Below, piece after piece: positions 1 to 8,254 of a DNA stretch of 64,000 nt. The DNA is from Parvibaculum sp035325945 (GTDB taxonomy: Bacteria; Pseudomonadota; Alphaproteobacteria; Parvibaculales; Parvibaculaceae). A program made the position numbers and the translations under genes. Every line of letters starts with the position of its first letter. The first letter of the stretch is position 1. Where the stretch lies: positions 62,001 through 126,000 of the forward strand of contig NZ_DAOKYX010000004.1 of NCBI RefSeq assembly GCF_035325945.1, written 5' to 3'. A model generated the notes under the pieces. It had not been told where the DNA came from and ran no database searches. It was given only the letters and a program-made list of their open reading frames with translations.

Positions 1-928
1 CCAGATGGGCGGCGCAATAGCTGAAGGCATGAAGCGCCTGAAGCGGAAAGAGCATCCAGAGTGGCGGATCGAACGCCATCATGGTCCAGCGGAAAACGGC
101 GGCCGCCGCCCCGAGGCTCATCATCCGCACCGCGCCGACCCGCGCCACCACGCGGCCGGAAAAGGCGAAGAGAATGATCTCGGCCACGACGCCGATACCC
201 CACAGAACGCCGATCACGTCGCTGCTGTAGCCGAGCTTCTGCCAGTTGAGCGTGCCGAATGCGTAATAGACCGCATGCGTCGACTGGATGAGGCTCGCCG
301 CCGTCAGTGCGATGAGGAAGAGCGGCTGCCGCGTGAATGCAAGCGCCGCCCTGAACTGTCCGCCGGGGCGCACCGCGAGCCTCGGTTGCGGCACCTCGCG
401 CGCAAGAAGATGAGCGCCGGCGAGATTGACCGCGATGGCGCCGACCAGACAGACGGCGATGATGCTCGCGGGTTGCCATTCGAGAAGCCATCCCGTGCCG
501 GAGCTTGCCACTATGAAGGTGATCGAGCACCAGAGCCGCACGCGGCCGTAATCGATGCCCTGCTCATGCGCCGCCTTCATCGCCGTCGTCTCGATCAGCG
601 GTGTGATCGAGGGGAAGAGCGACATGAGGATGAGCGTGGCGATCAGAATCTGCCAGAAGCCCGACGCCACCAGATAGAGCGAAACCGCCCCGAGCGATCC
701 CCAGGACAGAAGGATGACGATGCGGCGTCTGTCGCCGAGGCGGTCGGCGATGAAAGCGACCACTGGCCCCGCGACGATGCGCAGAAACATGGTCGCGGCG
801 ATGATGTAGGAAATCTCCTGTGCTCCCAGCCCCTTCGATTTCAGCCAGACGGGAAAGAAGGGAAGCTGCACGCCCCCGAAGAGGCAGAGCGAGGCATAGA
901 AGAGCGAAAGGCGGACGGCGAGCGGCAT
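1..928 (-). CDS. MFS permease, HcaT/MFS_1-like (3' end outside window)
   Basis: Read on the minus strand from ATG at 928, an open frame runs off the left edge with no stop. It encodes repeated hydrophobic segments and the polar loop DRLGDRRR after the second or third helix, the usual MFS loop 2-3 signature. The last visible residues, HAFSYCAAHL, resemble the late helix of the HcaT (3-phenylpropionate permease) type of the MFS_1-like family. An in-frame TGA lies just upstream and no good Shine-Dalgarno is visible, so the start is tentative. It is the last visible gene of the P450 operon and could import or export that pathway's substrate. The substrate is an inference from position only. Confidence 0.75.
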   Translation of the reverse strand, partial: MPLAVRLSLFYASLCLFGGVQLPFFPVWLKSKGLGAQEISYIIAATMFLRIVAGPVVAFIADRLGDRRRIVILLSWGSLGAVSLYLVASGFWQILIATLILMSLFPSITPLIETTAMKAAHEQGIDYGRVRLWCSITFIVASSGTGWLLEWQPASIIAVCLVGAIAVNLAGAHLLAREVPQPRLAVRPGGQFRAALAFTRQPLFLIALTAASLIQSTHAVYYAFGTLNWQKLGYSSDVIGVLWGIGVVAEIILFAFSGRVVARVGAVRMMSLGAAAAVFRWTMMAFDPPLWMLFPLQALHAFSYCAAHL

Positions 929-1011
929 GGAACAGAGGCCCGAAAAGCCCGTGACCCGGGCCGCTCACTCATAGCCCAAAGCATCCCCGCCGCGAAGCGG
1001 GATTGTCTGAG

Positions 1012-1461
1012 CTAGCCGAAGGTCGGCAGAACGACGCGCCTGCGCTCGGCCGCGCCGACGATATAGTCCCAGATCTTCGCCTCGAAGGGTGCTGCCCAGT
1101 CGGCCTGCGATTCCTCGACATGCGCCTGAAGCTCGATCAGCAGCTTCGCCAGCGCGTCATTCGTGGCGTTGAGCGCGCTCACGCGGAACGAGCCGTCCTG
1201 CGAGGCGGCCGCCTCCTCGAGACGAGCCGCAAGCTCCCGGTCGCCGACGAGTTTCGCGGCTTCGGAGAAAAGCGCCCGCATCTCGCGGTTTTCCGCGACG
1301 CGGAGATCCGCCGCCCGGTCGAACTCCTGCGCGGCCATGCCGACCGTCATGGCGATGAGACCGACGCTGCCCAGCGAATATTCCGCCCCGAGCTGCGGCG
1401 CGATCTCCGTCAGCAGCGTTCCGAGAAATCCGCCGAGAACGACATCAACTTCCGGCTTCAT
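1012..1461 (-). CDS. Conserved-looking protein of unknown function, 149 aa
   Basis: I do not recognise this family. The protein begins MKPEVDVVLGGFLGTLL and is mostly predicted helical, with charged amphipathic stretches and no signal peptide, metal motif or nucleotide motif. ATG at 1461 overlaps the stop of the APH-type kinase gene by 4 bp (ATGA), so translation is probably coupled and the protein probably acts with that kinase. A longer frame upstream is possible but would lie wholly inside the kinase gene, so the coupled ATG is preferred. Context places it in the P450 operon, but no function can be assigned. Confidence 0.7.
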   Translation of the reverse strand: MKPEVDVVLGGFLGTLLTEIAPQLGAEYSLGSVGLIAMTVGMAAQEFDRAADLRVAENREMRALFSEAAKLVGDRELAARLEEAAASQDGSFRVSALNATNDALAKLLIELQAHVEESQADWAAPFEAKIWDYIVGAAERRRVVLPTFG

Positions 1462-2498
1462 GAGCGCGCCTCCTTCGAGAGCGTGGCAAGCGCATTGGCC
1501 AACACGCGATTGTGAACGTCGGTCGGATACCAGCTCGACAGGGCGAGGATCGGATCGCGGCTGGCGCCGGTCTGATATTCCTTGCCCGCAGAAATCCAGA
1601 TCGCGAGCCCCTTGAGCGAATTGAAGATCTCCCACCAGCGCAGCGCCTTGGGATCGATCCTGAGCCCGCTCGTCTCCTCCCAGATGCGGAAGGCTTCGGC
1701 GCGGCCGATCATGCCGCCCGGCCGCTCCCTGTTCTCGAAGGCCCAGAGCGGGTCCGCCGCCCAGGCGAGATCCTCAAGCGGATCGCCCAGATGGCACATC
1801 TCCCAGTCGAGGATCGCCTTGATGTCGCCTTCGCCGTCGAACAGGAAATTGCCCGTGCGGTAGTCGCCATGCACGACGGAAATCTTCTGCGCCGGCGGTG
1901 GCGGATTGCGCCTCATCCAGCGGATCGCGGCGCGCGCGATCGGCTGCGGACAAAGCTCGTCCTCGTCGATCACCTTTTCCCAGTGCTCAAGCTCGCGCCG
2001 CCAGGTTTCATCCGGCGCGACGGGCTTCATATGCTGCGCGATGCCGATCGCCTCGGGATCGGCGCCGGCGATCTTGCCGAGATGGGTCCAGAACTGGCGA
2101 CCGAGCTTATCCGCATGCGGACCATAAGGATCGGCATTGAAAGGCGAACCCGCCGCGCAGCCGACTATCTGCTCCATGACGAAGAAGGGCCGGTCGAGCC
2201 ATTTGAGATCGGTCTCGAGATAAAGCGGCTCCGGCACCGGGAGCCCGGTCGGATGGAACGCGCGATAGGCGTTGTATTCGAGATCGCGTTCCGTCTCGAT
2301 GAGGCTCGCCACCGGATCGCGGCGAAGGATGAGCGGCCGCGCGAGCTTGCGTCCCCCCTCCTCCCACGAGGCATTGAGCCTGAAGGTTTCGCGGCTTGCG
2401 CCGCCATGAATGCGCGAAACGCCGCTGACCTCGATATTCGAGGCCTGCGGCATCTTGTGTTGCAGATAGGCGGCGAAGCGCGTCGCAATATCTTCCAT
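1458..2498 (-). CDS. APH/choline-kinase-fold phosphotransferase, 346 aa
   Basis: Aminoglycoside phosphotransferase-fold small-molecule kinase. The Brenner motif HGDYRTGN at residues 210-217 supplies the catalytic Asp and metal-binding Asn. ILDWE at about 229-233 is the DFG-equivalent. The N-terminal lobe has a Gly-rich turn (HGGASRETF, 31-39). Homologues of this subgroup usually sit beside acyl-CoA, fatty-acid or steroid genes rather than antibiotic-resistance genes, so the likely substrate is a hydroxylated or carboxylated pathway intermediate (inference). ATG at 2498 is preceded by AAGGGGG. The frame continues further upstream, but that part is arginine-rich shadow sequence. The gene lies 10 bp downstream of the lipocalin-like gene and overlaps the next gene by 4 bp. 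Confidence 0.85.
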   Translation of the reverse strand: MEDIATRFAAYLQHKMPQASNIEVSGVSRIHGGASRETFRLNASWEEGGRKLARPLILRRDPVASLIETERDLEYNAYRAFHPTGLPVPEPLYLETDLKWLDRPFFVMEQIVGCAAGSPFNADPYGPHADKLGRQFWTHLGKIAGADPEAIGIAQHMKPVAPDETWRRELEHWEKVIDEDELCPQPIARAAIRWMRRNPPPPAQKISVVHGDYRTGNFLFDGEGDIKAILDWEMCHLGDPLEDLAWAADPLWAFENRERPGGMIGRAEAFRIWEETSGLRIDPKALRWWEIFNSLKGLAIWISAGKEYQTGASRDPILALSSWYPTDVHNRVLANALATLSKEARS

Positions 2499-2508
2499 CG
2501 TCGCCCCC

Positions 2509-3621
2509 TTATGCCTGCGGCGCCGGGTCCATCGCGCCCTTGAATCCGGAAGGCGCGTGAGGACCGGCAATGAGCTGCTCGAGAATGCCTGCGCCCTCGC
2601 GCGTCTGGCCGTCCGGCAGCGTCATCTTCGCGGTGACGAAAGCCTGAATGTGGAGATGCGGCGGCACATAGGACTTGATGTCGTCGAGCCTGAAGGACTC
2701 GAAGCCGACCGCGAGCGGCCCCTTGTAAGCCCCGTGCCCCCACTCTGGATTCCCGTAGCCGAGACCCAGCATGTAGAAGTTCCACTTCGGCGTCAGTTCG
2801 ATCCGCGTCGTGCCGCCCTTGCGGTGCTCGAAGAAGAGCGTCGCCGATCTGGCGTGGCGCGAACCCGGCACGTACTGAACCTCGGCGCGGCACTTCGCCA
2901 TTTCTTCCGGCTCGGCGCCATCGAGGCCGCACATGACGGCGTTGATGTTCCAGGACTCGCCATGCTCGTCGTCATTGACATGGAAGAGCGTGATGCGGTC
3001 GTCGAAATTGAGCGGCGCCCAGAGCCAGTAGAACTGGAAGTCCATGGGCGGCACCATGGGCTGCGCGTCGGCCGCGCCGATCGGGCGCACGCCCCAGGAC
3101 CGGTCGCGCGTGCCGACATAGGCATCCCGCGTGACCTCGATGCGCTCGCCCGCCACCTCGATCCAGCCCTCATAGGTGCCGTTCTGCGTGAGGCGCGTCA
3201 CGTCCATCATCGTGCGCGGCCCGTTGCGGCGCGTGAAGCGGGGCTCCTTGAGCGGAATGGCGCGCGCATGGAAGGTGACGTCGGCCTTGATGCCATGCTC
3301 GTTATCCGCGACGCGGATGCGCAGCGACTTCAGCGGCTCGACGACATCGACCGCGATCGGGCCGACCTGCGTATCGAGGCGCTCCATGTTGAGATGGCGC
3401 GAGGCATGGAGATTGTACTGCACGCCCTTCACCACGACGCAGAAGGATGCGTCCATGATGTTGATGTGCGGATAGACGCCGAGCGCGGCGGCGAAAAACA
3501 CATCGCCGTTCCGCGTATAGCCGTTGAAGAAATAGCGGTCGTAGAAATTCCGGTCGGTTCCCGAAAAGGCAATGGGCTCCGGCGTCTGGTGGATCGGATA
3601 ATCGTCGGCTTTCGTGAGCAT
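2509..3621 (-). CDS. Two-domain protein, probable AttH/CrtC (lipocalin-like) or DUF7064/7065 type, 370 aa
   Basis: No enzyme motif is evident. The sequence is rich in beta-strand-like aromatic stretches (FQFYWLWAPLNFDD; GYGNPEWGHGAYKGP) and contains DRSWGVRP near the middle. That looks like the hydroxyneurosporene-hydratase/AttH lipocalin-like families and the DUF7064/7065 proteins found in terpenoid and steroid degraders. The assignment is from memory of the motif style and is uncertain. ATG at 3621 is chosen over an in-frame GTG at 3627 because AAGGGAG lies about 5 nt before the ATG and abuts the GTG. The gene stands between rubredoxin and the kinase on the same strand, in the P450 operon. 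A hydrophobic-ligand binding or hydratase role would fit. Confidence 0.7.
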   Translation of the reverse strand: MLTKADDYPIHQTPEPIAFSGTDRNFYDRYFFNGYTRNGDVFFAAALGVYPHINIMDASFCVVVKGVQYNLHASRHLNMERLDTQVGPIAVDVVEPLKSLRIRVADNEHGIKADVTFHARAIPLKEPRFTRRNGPRTMMDVTRLTQNGTYEGWIEVAGERIEVTRDAYVGTRDRSWGVRPIGAADAQPMVPPMDFQFYWLWAPLNFDDRITLFHVNDDEHGESWNINAVMCGLDGAEPEEMAKCRAEVQYVPGSRHARSATLFFEHRKGGTTRIELTPKWNFYMLGLGYGNPEWGHGAYKGPLAVGFESFRLDDIKSYVPPHLHIQAFVTAKMTLPDGQTREGAGILEQLIAGPHAPSGFKGAMDPAPQA

Positions 3622-3795
3622 GCGCACTCCCTTGCCGGCTTTTTCGCCGGGCTTTCTGTTTGGATTTTCAATGCAGGATGAAGGGCGGCGGTAGCAAGGT
3701 CAACCTTGCCGCCGCGCTTCAATCATGTATGCGGGCAAGGCCCGTCACCCCATGCGAGGTGCCGGCCATTCCTCCGGCGGACGCCGCGGAACCGT

Positions 3796-3978
3796 TCAGT
3801 CCAGCTCGACCATGTCGAACTCGGCCTTCGGAGTGCCGCAGTCGGGACAAACCCAGTCATCGGGAATGTCCTCCCAGCGCGTGCCGGGCGCGATGCCGTC
3901 CAGCGGCAGGCCTTCGGCCTCGTAATAGATGAAGCCGCAGGTACGGCACTGCCATGTACGGAATGCGCCCGCCATCAT
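3796..3978 (-). CDS. Rubredoxin, 60 aa
   Basis: Small one-iron electron carrier. The four cysteine ligands are C11 and C14 (CRTCG) and C44 and C47 (CPDCG), separated by the typical GLPLDGIAPGTRWEDIPDDW linker, in two pairs as in alkane-hydroxylase rubredoxins. Length is normal. AAAGGAA precedes the ATG at 3978; a second ATG at 3975 is possible. It lies 22 bp downstream of the P450 gene in the same orientation, so it is the only redox-partner candidate encoded in the operon. No ferredoxin, ferredoxin reductase or AlkB is visible nearby. Whether it feeds electrons to the P450 is inference. Confidence 0.95.
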   Translation of the reverse strand: MMAGAFRTWQCRTCGFIYYEAEGLPLDGIAPGTRWEDIPDDWVCPDCGTPKAEFDMVELD

Positions 3979-4000
3979 GCGTTCCTTTCGGGTGAGACGT

Positions 4001-5269
4001 TCACTTCATCCTGTAGCGAACAGGAACGGACTTCGGACCGCAGACGAAATTCGCTTCGGAGAGCAGCGGCGTTCCGTTGAGTTCGATCGAGTCGAGGCGG
4101 CTCAGAAGCTCTTCCCAGAAGATGCGCATTTCAAGCCGCGCGAGATGCTGGCCAATGCAGACATGCGCGCCATAGCCGAGCGCGACATGCTTGTTCGGCG
4201 TCCGGTCGGCCTTGAAGGTGAAGGGATCTTCGAAGACTTCCTCGTCGCGGTTGCCCGAAGGATAGGCAAGCATGAGCCAGTCGCCCTTCGCGATCTTCTG
4301 CCCGCGCACTTCGGCATCCGCCGTCGCCGTGCGCATGAAGTGCTTCACCGGCGTCACCCAGCGGATCGTCTCCTCGACGAAGCTCGGGACGAGCGAGGGG
4401 TCAGCCTTGAGGCGCTTGAAGATGTCCGGCTGCTCGGCCAGCACGCGCATGCCGCCCGCCGTCGTGTGAGACGTCGTGTCATGGCCGGCCGTCGCCACGA
4501 TGATGTAGTAGGACATGGCCGCGAAATGATCGAGCGGCTGGCCGTCGATCTGGCCATTGGCGATGACGCTCGCCACGTCCTCGCGCGGGCAGCGGCGGCG
4601 ATCTTCCGTGATGCCGTTGAAATAGGTGATGAACTCGCCGATCGTCTCCTGGACGGCGACGAGCCCGGCCTCGAAATCGAGCTTCTCGCCGCGCCGGTTG
4701 AGATCGGGGTCGTTGCTGCCGAAAAGCTCCTGCGTGAGCTTGAGCATGCGCGGCTCATCCGCCTCCGGCACGCCCAGCACTTCCATGATGACATGCAGCG
4801 GGTAATAGAGCCCGATGTCGCGCGCGAAATCGCACTCGCCGCCCATCTCTGCCATACGATCGACGAAGACCCTGGCGATGTCGCGGAGGCGGCTTTCGAG
4901 TTTCTTCAGATTCTGCGGCAGGAACCAGCCTTGCGTCAGCCTGCGGTAGTTCATGTGGTCGGGGTTGTCCATCTGCACGAGCGAGCGCACGAGATGGGGC
5001 GAGCCGCCCATGATCTCCCGGACCTTGCGATCAACGAGCACGGGCGTCAGCGTCGCGGCGCGGTCGCCATTGTGGAACAGCTCGTTCTGGCGCTCGACTT
5101 CAAGAATGTCCGCATGCTTGGTCACCACCCAGAAGGGATCGTAGCCCTCGGGCTGAGCCTGCGCGAAGGGCGCTTCCTTGCGAAGATAGGCGAATGCCTC
5201 ATCGACCGGCGTCTGGGCCGCATAGGCCTTGGGGTCGACGATCGTGTTGGCGATGTCCTGTGAAATCAT
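4001..5269 (-). CDS. Cytochrome P450, bacterial class I type, 422 aa
   Basis: Soluble heme monooxygenase. The I-helix oxygen-activation motif AGHDTT is at residues 261-266, the K-helix ExxR (ETIR) at 300-303, and the heme-ligand loop LGYGAHVCIG carries Cys371. The usual Phe at the start of that loop is Leu. Length and absence of a membrane anchor fit the bacterial CYP families that oxidise terpenes, steroids or alkyl chains. The subfamily cannot be set by eye. GGGAGCGG lies before the ATG. The gene heads the leftward operon and is separated by 113 bp from a divergent TetR gene, which probably controls it. The frame is intact. Confidence 0.96.
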   Translation of the reverse strand: MISQDIANTIVDPKAYAAQTPVDEAFAYLRKEAPFAQAQPEGYDPFWVVTKHADILEVERQNELFHNGDRAATLTPVLVDRKVREIMGGSPHLVRSLVQMDNPDHMNYRRLTQGWFLPQNLKKLESRLRDIARVFVDRMAEMGGECDFARDIGLYYPLHVIMEVLGVPEADEPRMLKLTQELFGSNDPDLNRRGEKLDFEAGLVAVQETIGEFITYFNGITEDRRRCPREDVASVIANGQIDGQPLDHFAAMSYYIIVATAGHDTTSHTTAGGMRVLAEQPDIFKRLKADPSLVPSFVEETIRWVTPVKHFMRTATADAEVRGQKIAKGDWLMLAYPSGNRDEEVFEDPFTFKADRTPNKHVALGYGAHVCIGQHLARLEMRIFWEELLSRLDSIELNGTPLLSEANFVCGPKSVPVRYRMK

Positions 5270-5345
5270 CCGGGCCGCTCCCTTTCAGTGCAATTTGTCC
5301 GAGCGAATTTCCAGATTCCGCCCGCTTGATTATCGTTGGCGGCAA

Positions 5346-5364
5346 TGTTGCTATACGTCCAACA
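5346..5364. promoter_or_regulatory. Possible TetR operator between P450 and tetR
   Basis: A perfect short dyad, TGTTG-N9-CAACA, lies 18 bp before the tetR start in the 113-bp divergent region. Position and spacing suit a TetR-family dimer, but 5-bp arms occur by chance fairly often. It is suggested only because of its location. Confidence 0.35.
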
Positions 5365-5382
5365 ACTAAGTAAAGAGCATAA

Positions 5383-6023
5383 ATGGCCGACTCGACCGGA
5401 AACCTGACACTTCCCCGCCGCAGCCGCGCCCCGCGCAGGACGCAGGCCGAGCGGCGAGCGGAATCCGACCGCGGGCTTCTGCTGGCGGCCGCCGAACTCA
5501 TCGCCGAAGAAGGGTTCAACGCCGCCACTTTCGAGAAGGTCGGCGCCCGCGCCGGCTATAGCCGCGGCCTTGCGAGCCAGCGCTTCGGCTCGAAGGACGG
5601 CATGATCGAGGCGCTGATCGACTACCTCCACGAACGCTCGATGGAGCTTGCCTCCGCGGAAGGCCGGGCCGACATGACCGGGCTCGACGCGATCCTCTCC
5701 TCAGTCGACATCTATCTGCGCAATTTCGAGCGCGAACAGGCCATCCGCTCCTATTTCGTCGCCATGGCGGGATCGGTCGCAACGCTTTCGCATCTCCGCG
5801 CGGCCTTCGCCGCCTCGCACATGAAGGCAAAGGAACGCTTCGAGGCGCATATCCGCGAGGGACAGGCGGAAGGCTCGATCTCGAAGGACCTCGACGCGGA
5901 AGCCGCCGCGCTGATGATCGGCAGCCTCATTCTCGGCATCAGCACGCAATGGCTGATCGACGCTTCGACCGATCTCGAACGCATCCGCAAGACCTCACTG
6001 GATACGCTGAGGCGAAGCCTCGC
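5383..6023 (+). CDS. TetR-family transcriptional regulator (3' end in gap)
   Basis: The N-terminal HTH is visible: RGLLLAAAELIAEEGFNAAT followed by KVGARAGYSRGLASQRFGSK, the classic TetR recognition helix. A helical ligand-binding domain follows. About 213 codons are present up to the first N. TetR proteins are usually around 200-220 aa, so only the last residues are missing. The ATG follows AAAGAG at short distance. The gene is divergent from the P450 operon, and the epoxidase/epoxide hydrolase genes lie downstream, so it is the obvious candidate regulator of both. The ligand is unknown. Confidence 0.9.
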
Positions 6024-6123
6024 NNNNNNNNNNNNNNNNNNNNNNNNNNNNNNNNNNNNNNNNNNNNNNNNNNNNNNNNNNNNNNNNNNNNNNNNNNNNN
6101 NNNNNNNNNNNNNNNNNNNNNNN
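6024..6123. other. Scaffold gap, 100 N
   Basis: Exactly 100 N, the conventional size for an unknown gap. It hides the end of tetR and the start of the tetR/DUF423 intergenic region. The true length is unknown. Confidence 0.99.
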
Positions 6124-6199
6124 CCTCTCCCGCACTTCCTTGCAGGATTGTTCTGGTGCAGCATGTGCGCCGCCTCTCCCACGGGAAGGAAAAGGGATC

Positions 6200-6571
6200 A
6201 TGAAGCTCTGGCTCACCGCCGGCGCGCTGTCGGGACTGATCGCCGTCGCGCTTGGCGCATTCGGCGCGCACGGCCTCGCCAACAAGGTGCCGGCCGACCA
6301 GCTCAACGCCTTCGAGGTCGGCGCGCGCTATCAGATGTATCACGCGCTGGCGCTCCTCGCCGTCGCCTGGCTCGCCTCGCGCGAACCATCGAGTCTCGTC
6401 TCGGCGGCGGGCGCGGCCTTCATCATCGGCACGCTCCTCTTTTCGGGCTCGCTTTATGTGCTCGGGCTCACCGGAAGCCGCGCCCTCGTGCTCGTGACAC
6501 CTATCGGCGGTCTCTCCTTCATGATCGGCTGGGTCTGCCTCCTCGTGGCGGGCCTTCGTGCCCCCGCCTGA
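6200..6571 (+). CDS. DUF423 family membrane protein, 123 aa
   Basis: Small inner-membrane protein with four hydrophobic helices. It opens with the family hallmark ALSGLIAVALGAFGAHGL, followed by YHALALLAVAW and the GSLYVLGLTG and TPIGGLSFMIGW segments typical of DUF423 (YgdD-like). Function is unknown for the family. ATG at 6200 has GGAAAAGGG in front. An earlier in-frame ATG at 6140 gives a poor leader and is not used. It stands alone between the gap and the flavoprotein gene. Confidence 0.92.
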   Translation: MKLWLTAGALSGLIAVALGAFGAHGLANKVPADQLNAFEVGARYQMYHALALLAVAWLASREPSSLVSAAGAAFIIGTLLFSGSLYVLGLTGSRALVLVTPIGGLSFMIGWVCLLVAGLRAPA

Positions 6572-6604
6572 GCCTCTTTTAAAAATGAGTCATCTCTAAA
6601 AAAT

Positions 6605-6628
6605 GACGGATCGAAGCGTCGATCCGTC
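6605..6628. repeat. Perfect 10-bp inverted repeat
   Basis: GACGGATCGA, a 4-nt loop AGCG, then TCGATCCGTC. A run of six A precedes it on the plus strand, so read on the minus strand it is a stem followed by T6, the form of an intrinsic terminator for leftward transcription. No leftward gene is visible there. It may instead act as a bidirectional boundary after DUF423 or as an operator. Confidence 0.6.
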
Positions 6629-6674
6629 TGGACAGGTCCGGCGCCCCTCCCTATCTTCGCTGTACCACGGTCTA

Positions 6675-6685
6675 GTTTTTAAAAC
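6675..6685. promoter_or_regulatory. Palindrome GTTTTTAAAAC, candidate operator upstream of the flavoprotein gene
   Basis: An 11-bp perfect palindrome, flanked by CGGTC at 6668-6672 and GACCG at 6686-6690, which are themselves inverted though not symmetrically placed. It lies about 40 bp upstream of the flavoprotein start, where a TetR-type repressor site would be expected. AT-rich sequence is rare in this genome, which adds a little weight. Confidence 0.35.
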
Positions 6686-6723
6686 GACCGAGGCGAGCCA
6701 GGCGCGTGTGAAGGGGAGTGAGC

Positions 6724-8229
6724 ATGGGCGAAGAGGTATTGATCATCGGCGCGGGCATTGCGGGGCTTTCAGCGGCGCTCGCTCTCAACGGCCCGGGCCG
6801 GCACGTCACAGTCCTCGACCGCGACCCTCCCCCGCCGGAAACCTCGGCGGACGAGGCTTTCGAGAAGTGGGAGCGCAAGGGCGTCGGCCACCTGCGCCAC
6901 AGCCACGCCTTTCTCGCCCGTCTCTACAAGCTCATCCGCGACAACTACCCCGATCTCTTGCAGGACCTACTGGACGCAGGTTGCGTCGCGATCCCCTTCA
7001 GCAACATGGTGCCGCTGAAGCTCCTGCCGGACTACATGCCCATCGCCGAGGATGCGGACCTCACCATCCTGACGAGCCGCCGCACCACGCTCGAACTCGT
7101 GATGCGCCGCTATGTCGCCCGCCAGCCCGGAGTTCGCTTCGTCAACGAGACACGCGTGCGCGGCCTGCTGGCGGAGCGCAACGGCGACGCGCTCACCGTC
7201 AAGGGCGTGATCGCCGAGGACGATGCGACAGGCAGGCGCGAGATACGCGCCGACCTCATCGTTGATGGCTCGGGCAAGAACAGCCTCATGGTCGACTGGT
7301 TCAAGGAGCACGGGCTCGCCATCGAGGAAACGGTGGCGCCTGCAGGCATCGTCTACTTCACACGGCACTACCGTCTGCGCGAGGGCGTCGCCGAACCCGA
7401 ACGCACCGAATTTCCCGGCGCCGCCGACATGCGCTACATCAAATACGGCCTCTTCCCCGCCGACAATCGCTGCTTCTCGATCACGCTGGCCGTGCCGGAA
7501 ACGGAAATGGAGCTTCGCCGCGCAATCGTCCGCCCAGAGATCTTCGACCACATCTGCGCCCAGATCCCCGGCATCGCGCGCTGGACATCGGCGGAAACAT
7601 CGGAGGCGAGGAGCCGCGTCTTCGGCATGGGCGAACTGCAAAGCCGGTGGCGTATCATGGTGAAGGACGGAAAGCCGCTCGCTCTCAACTTCTTCCCGCT
7701 CGGCGACGGCGTCATCCGCACCAATCCGCTTTATGGGCGCGGCTGCTCCTTCGCCGCCGTGCAGGCGCATCTCCTGCGCGATGTGCTGAAAGAGATCGCC
7801 GATCCCGCCGAACGCGCGGTCGCCTTCCACGCCCGCGTCGAGGAAAACCTGCGGCCTTATTACGATACGATGGTGCAGCAGGACACCGCCGCCATCCGCG
7901 CGGCCCGCAACGCGCTCGATCCCGACTACAGGCCGAGCCTCAAGGCGAGACTCCTCGCAAGCTTCATGGAAGACGGCGTGATGACCGCCGTGCGCTCGGA
8001 CGTGACGCTGATGCGCGCCTTCATGCGCGGCTTTCACATGATCGAGCATCCCTCGCTCTGGCTGAAGGACATGCGCAATATGGCGAAGGTTCTGCGCGTC
8101 TGGTTCCGTGGCCGCAAGCGCAACGCGGCCTTCTATCCGCCGACGCTCGGCCCCGGCCGCCGCGCCATGCTGACATCGCTCGGCCTTTCGCCGACGGTGG
8201 ATTTCGAGCGGCTTAAAGCCGACACTTGA
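6724..8229 (+). CDS. FAD-dependent monooxygenase/epoxidase-like protein, 501 aa
   Basis: Group A flavoprotein. The Rossmann dinucleotide motif GAGIAGLSAA is near residues 9-18, ending in the FAD ribose-binding acidic residue in VTVLDRD. GHLRHSHAFLARLYKLI resembles the conserved stretch after the first FAD segment in squalene-epoxidase-like and polyether-epoxidase-like enzymes. PLGDGVIRTNPLYGRGCSFA matches the second FAD motif (GDA-equivalent) of the para-hydroxybenzoate hydroxylase fold. ATG at 6724 follows AGGGGAG at a good distance; GTG at 6718 is too close. An epoxide hydrolase gene follows 25 bp downstream, which suggests that this enzyme makes an epoxide (inference). A halogenase or geranylgeranyl-reductase-like activity cannot be excluded. 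Confidence 0.85.
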   Translation: MGEEVLIIGAGIAGLSAALALNGPGRHVTVLDRDPPPPETSADEAFEKWERKGVGHLRHSHAFLARLYKLIRDNYPDLLQDLLDAGCVAIPFSNMVPLKLLPDYMPIAEDADLTILTSRRTTLELVMRRYVARQPGVRFVNETRVRGLLAERNGDALTVKGVIAEDDATGRREIRADLIVDGSGKNSLMVDWFKEHGLAIEETVAPAGIVYFTRHYRLREGVAEPERTEFPGAADMRYIKYGLFPADNRCFSITLAVPETEMELRRAIVRPEIFDHICAQIPGIARWTSAETSEARSRVFGMGELQSRWRIMVKDGKPLALNFFPLGDGVIRTNPLYGRGCSFAAVQAHLLRDVLKEIADPAERAVAFHARVEENLRPYYDTMVQQDTAAIRAARNALDPDYRPSLKARLLASFMEDGVMTAVRSDVTLMRAFMRGFHMIEHPSLWLKDMRNMAKVLRVWFRGRKRNAAFYPPTLGPGRRAMLTSLGLSPTVDFERLKADT

Positions 8230-8254
8230 GAAAATTCCAAACGGGAGAAGATCG

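Noticed and set aside
5..1015. Plus-strand 336-codon open frame
   Set aside because: Highly charged Arg/Glu/His-rich antisense shadow of the MFS permease gene; no domain and no start context.
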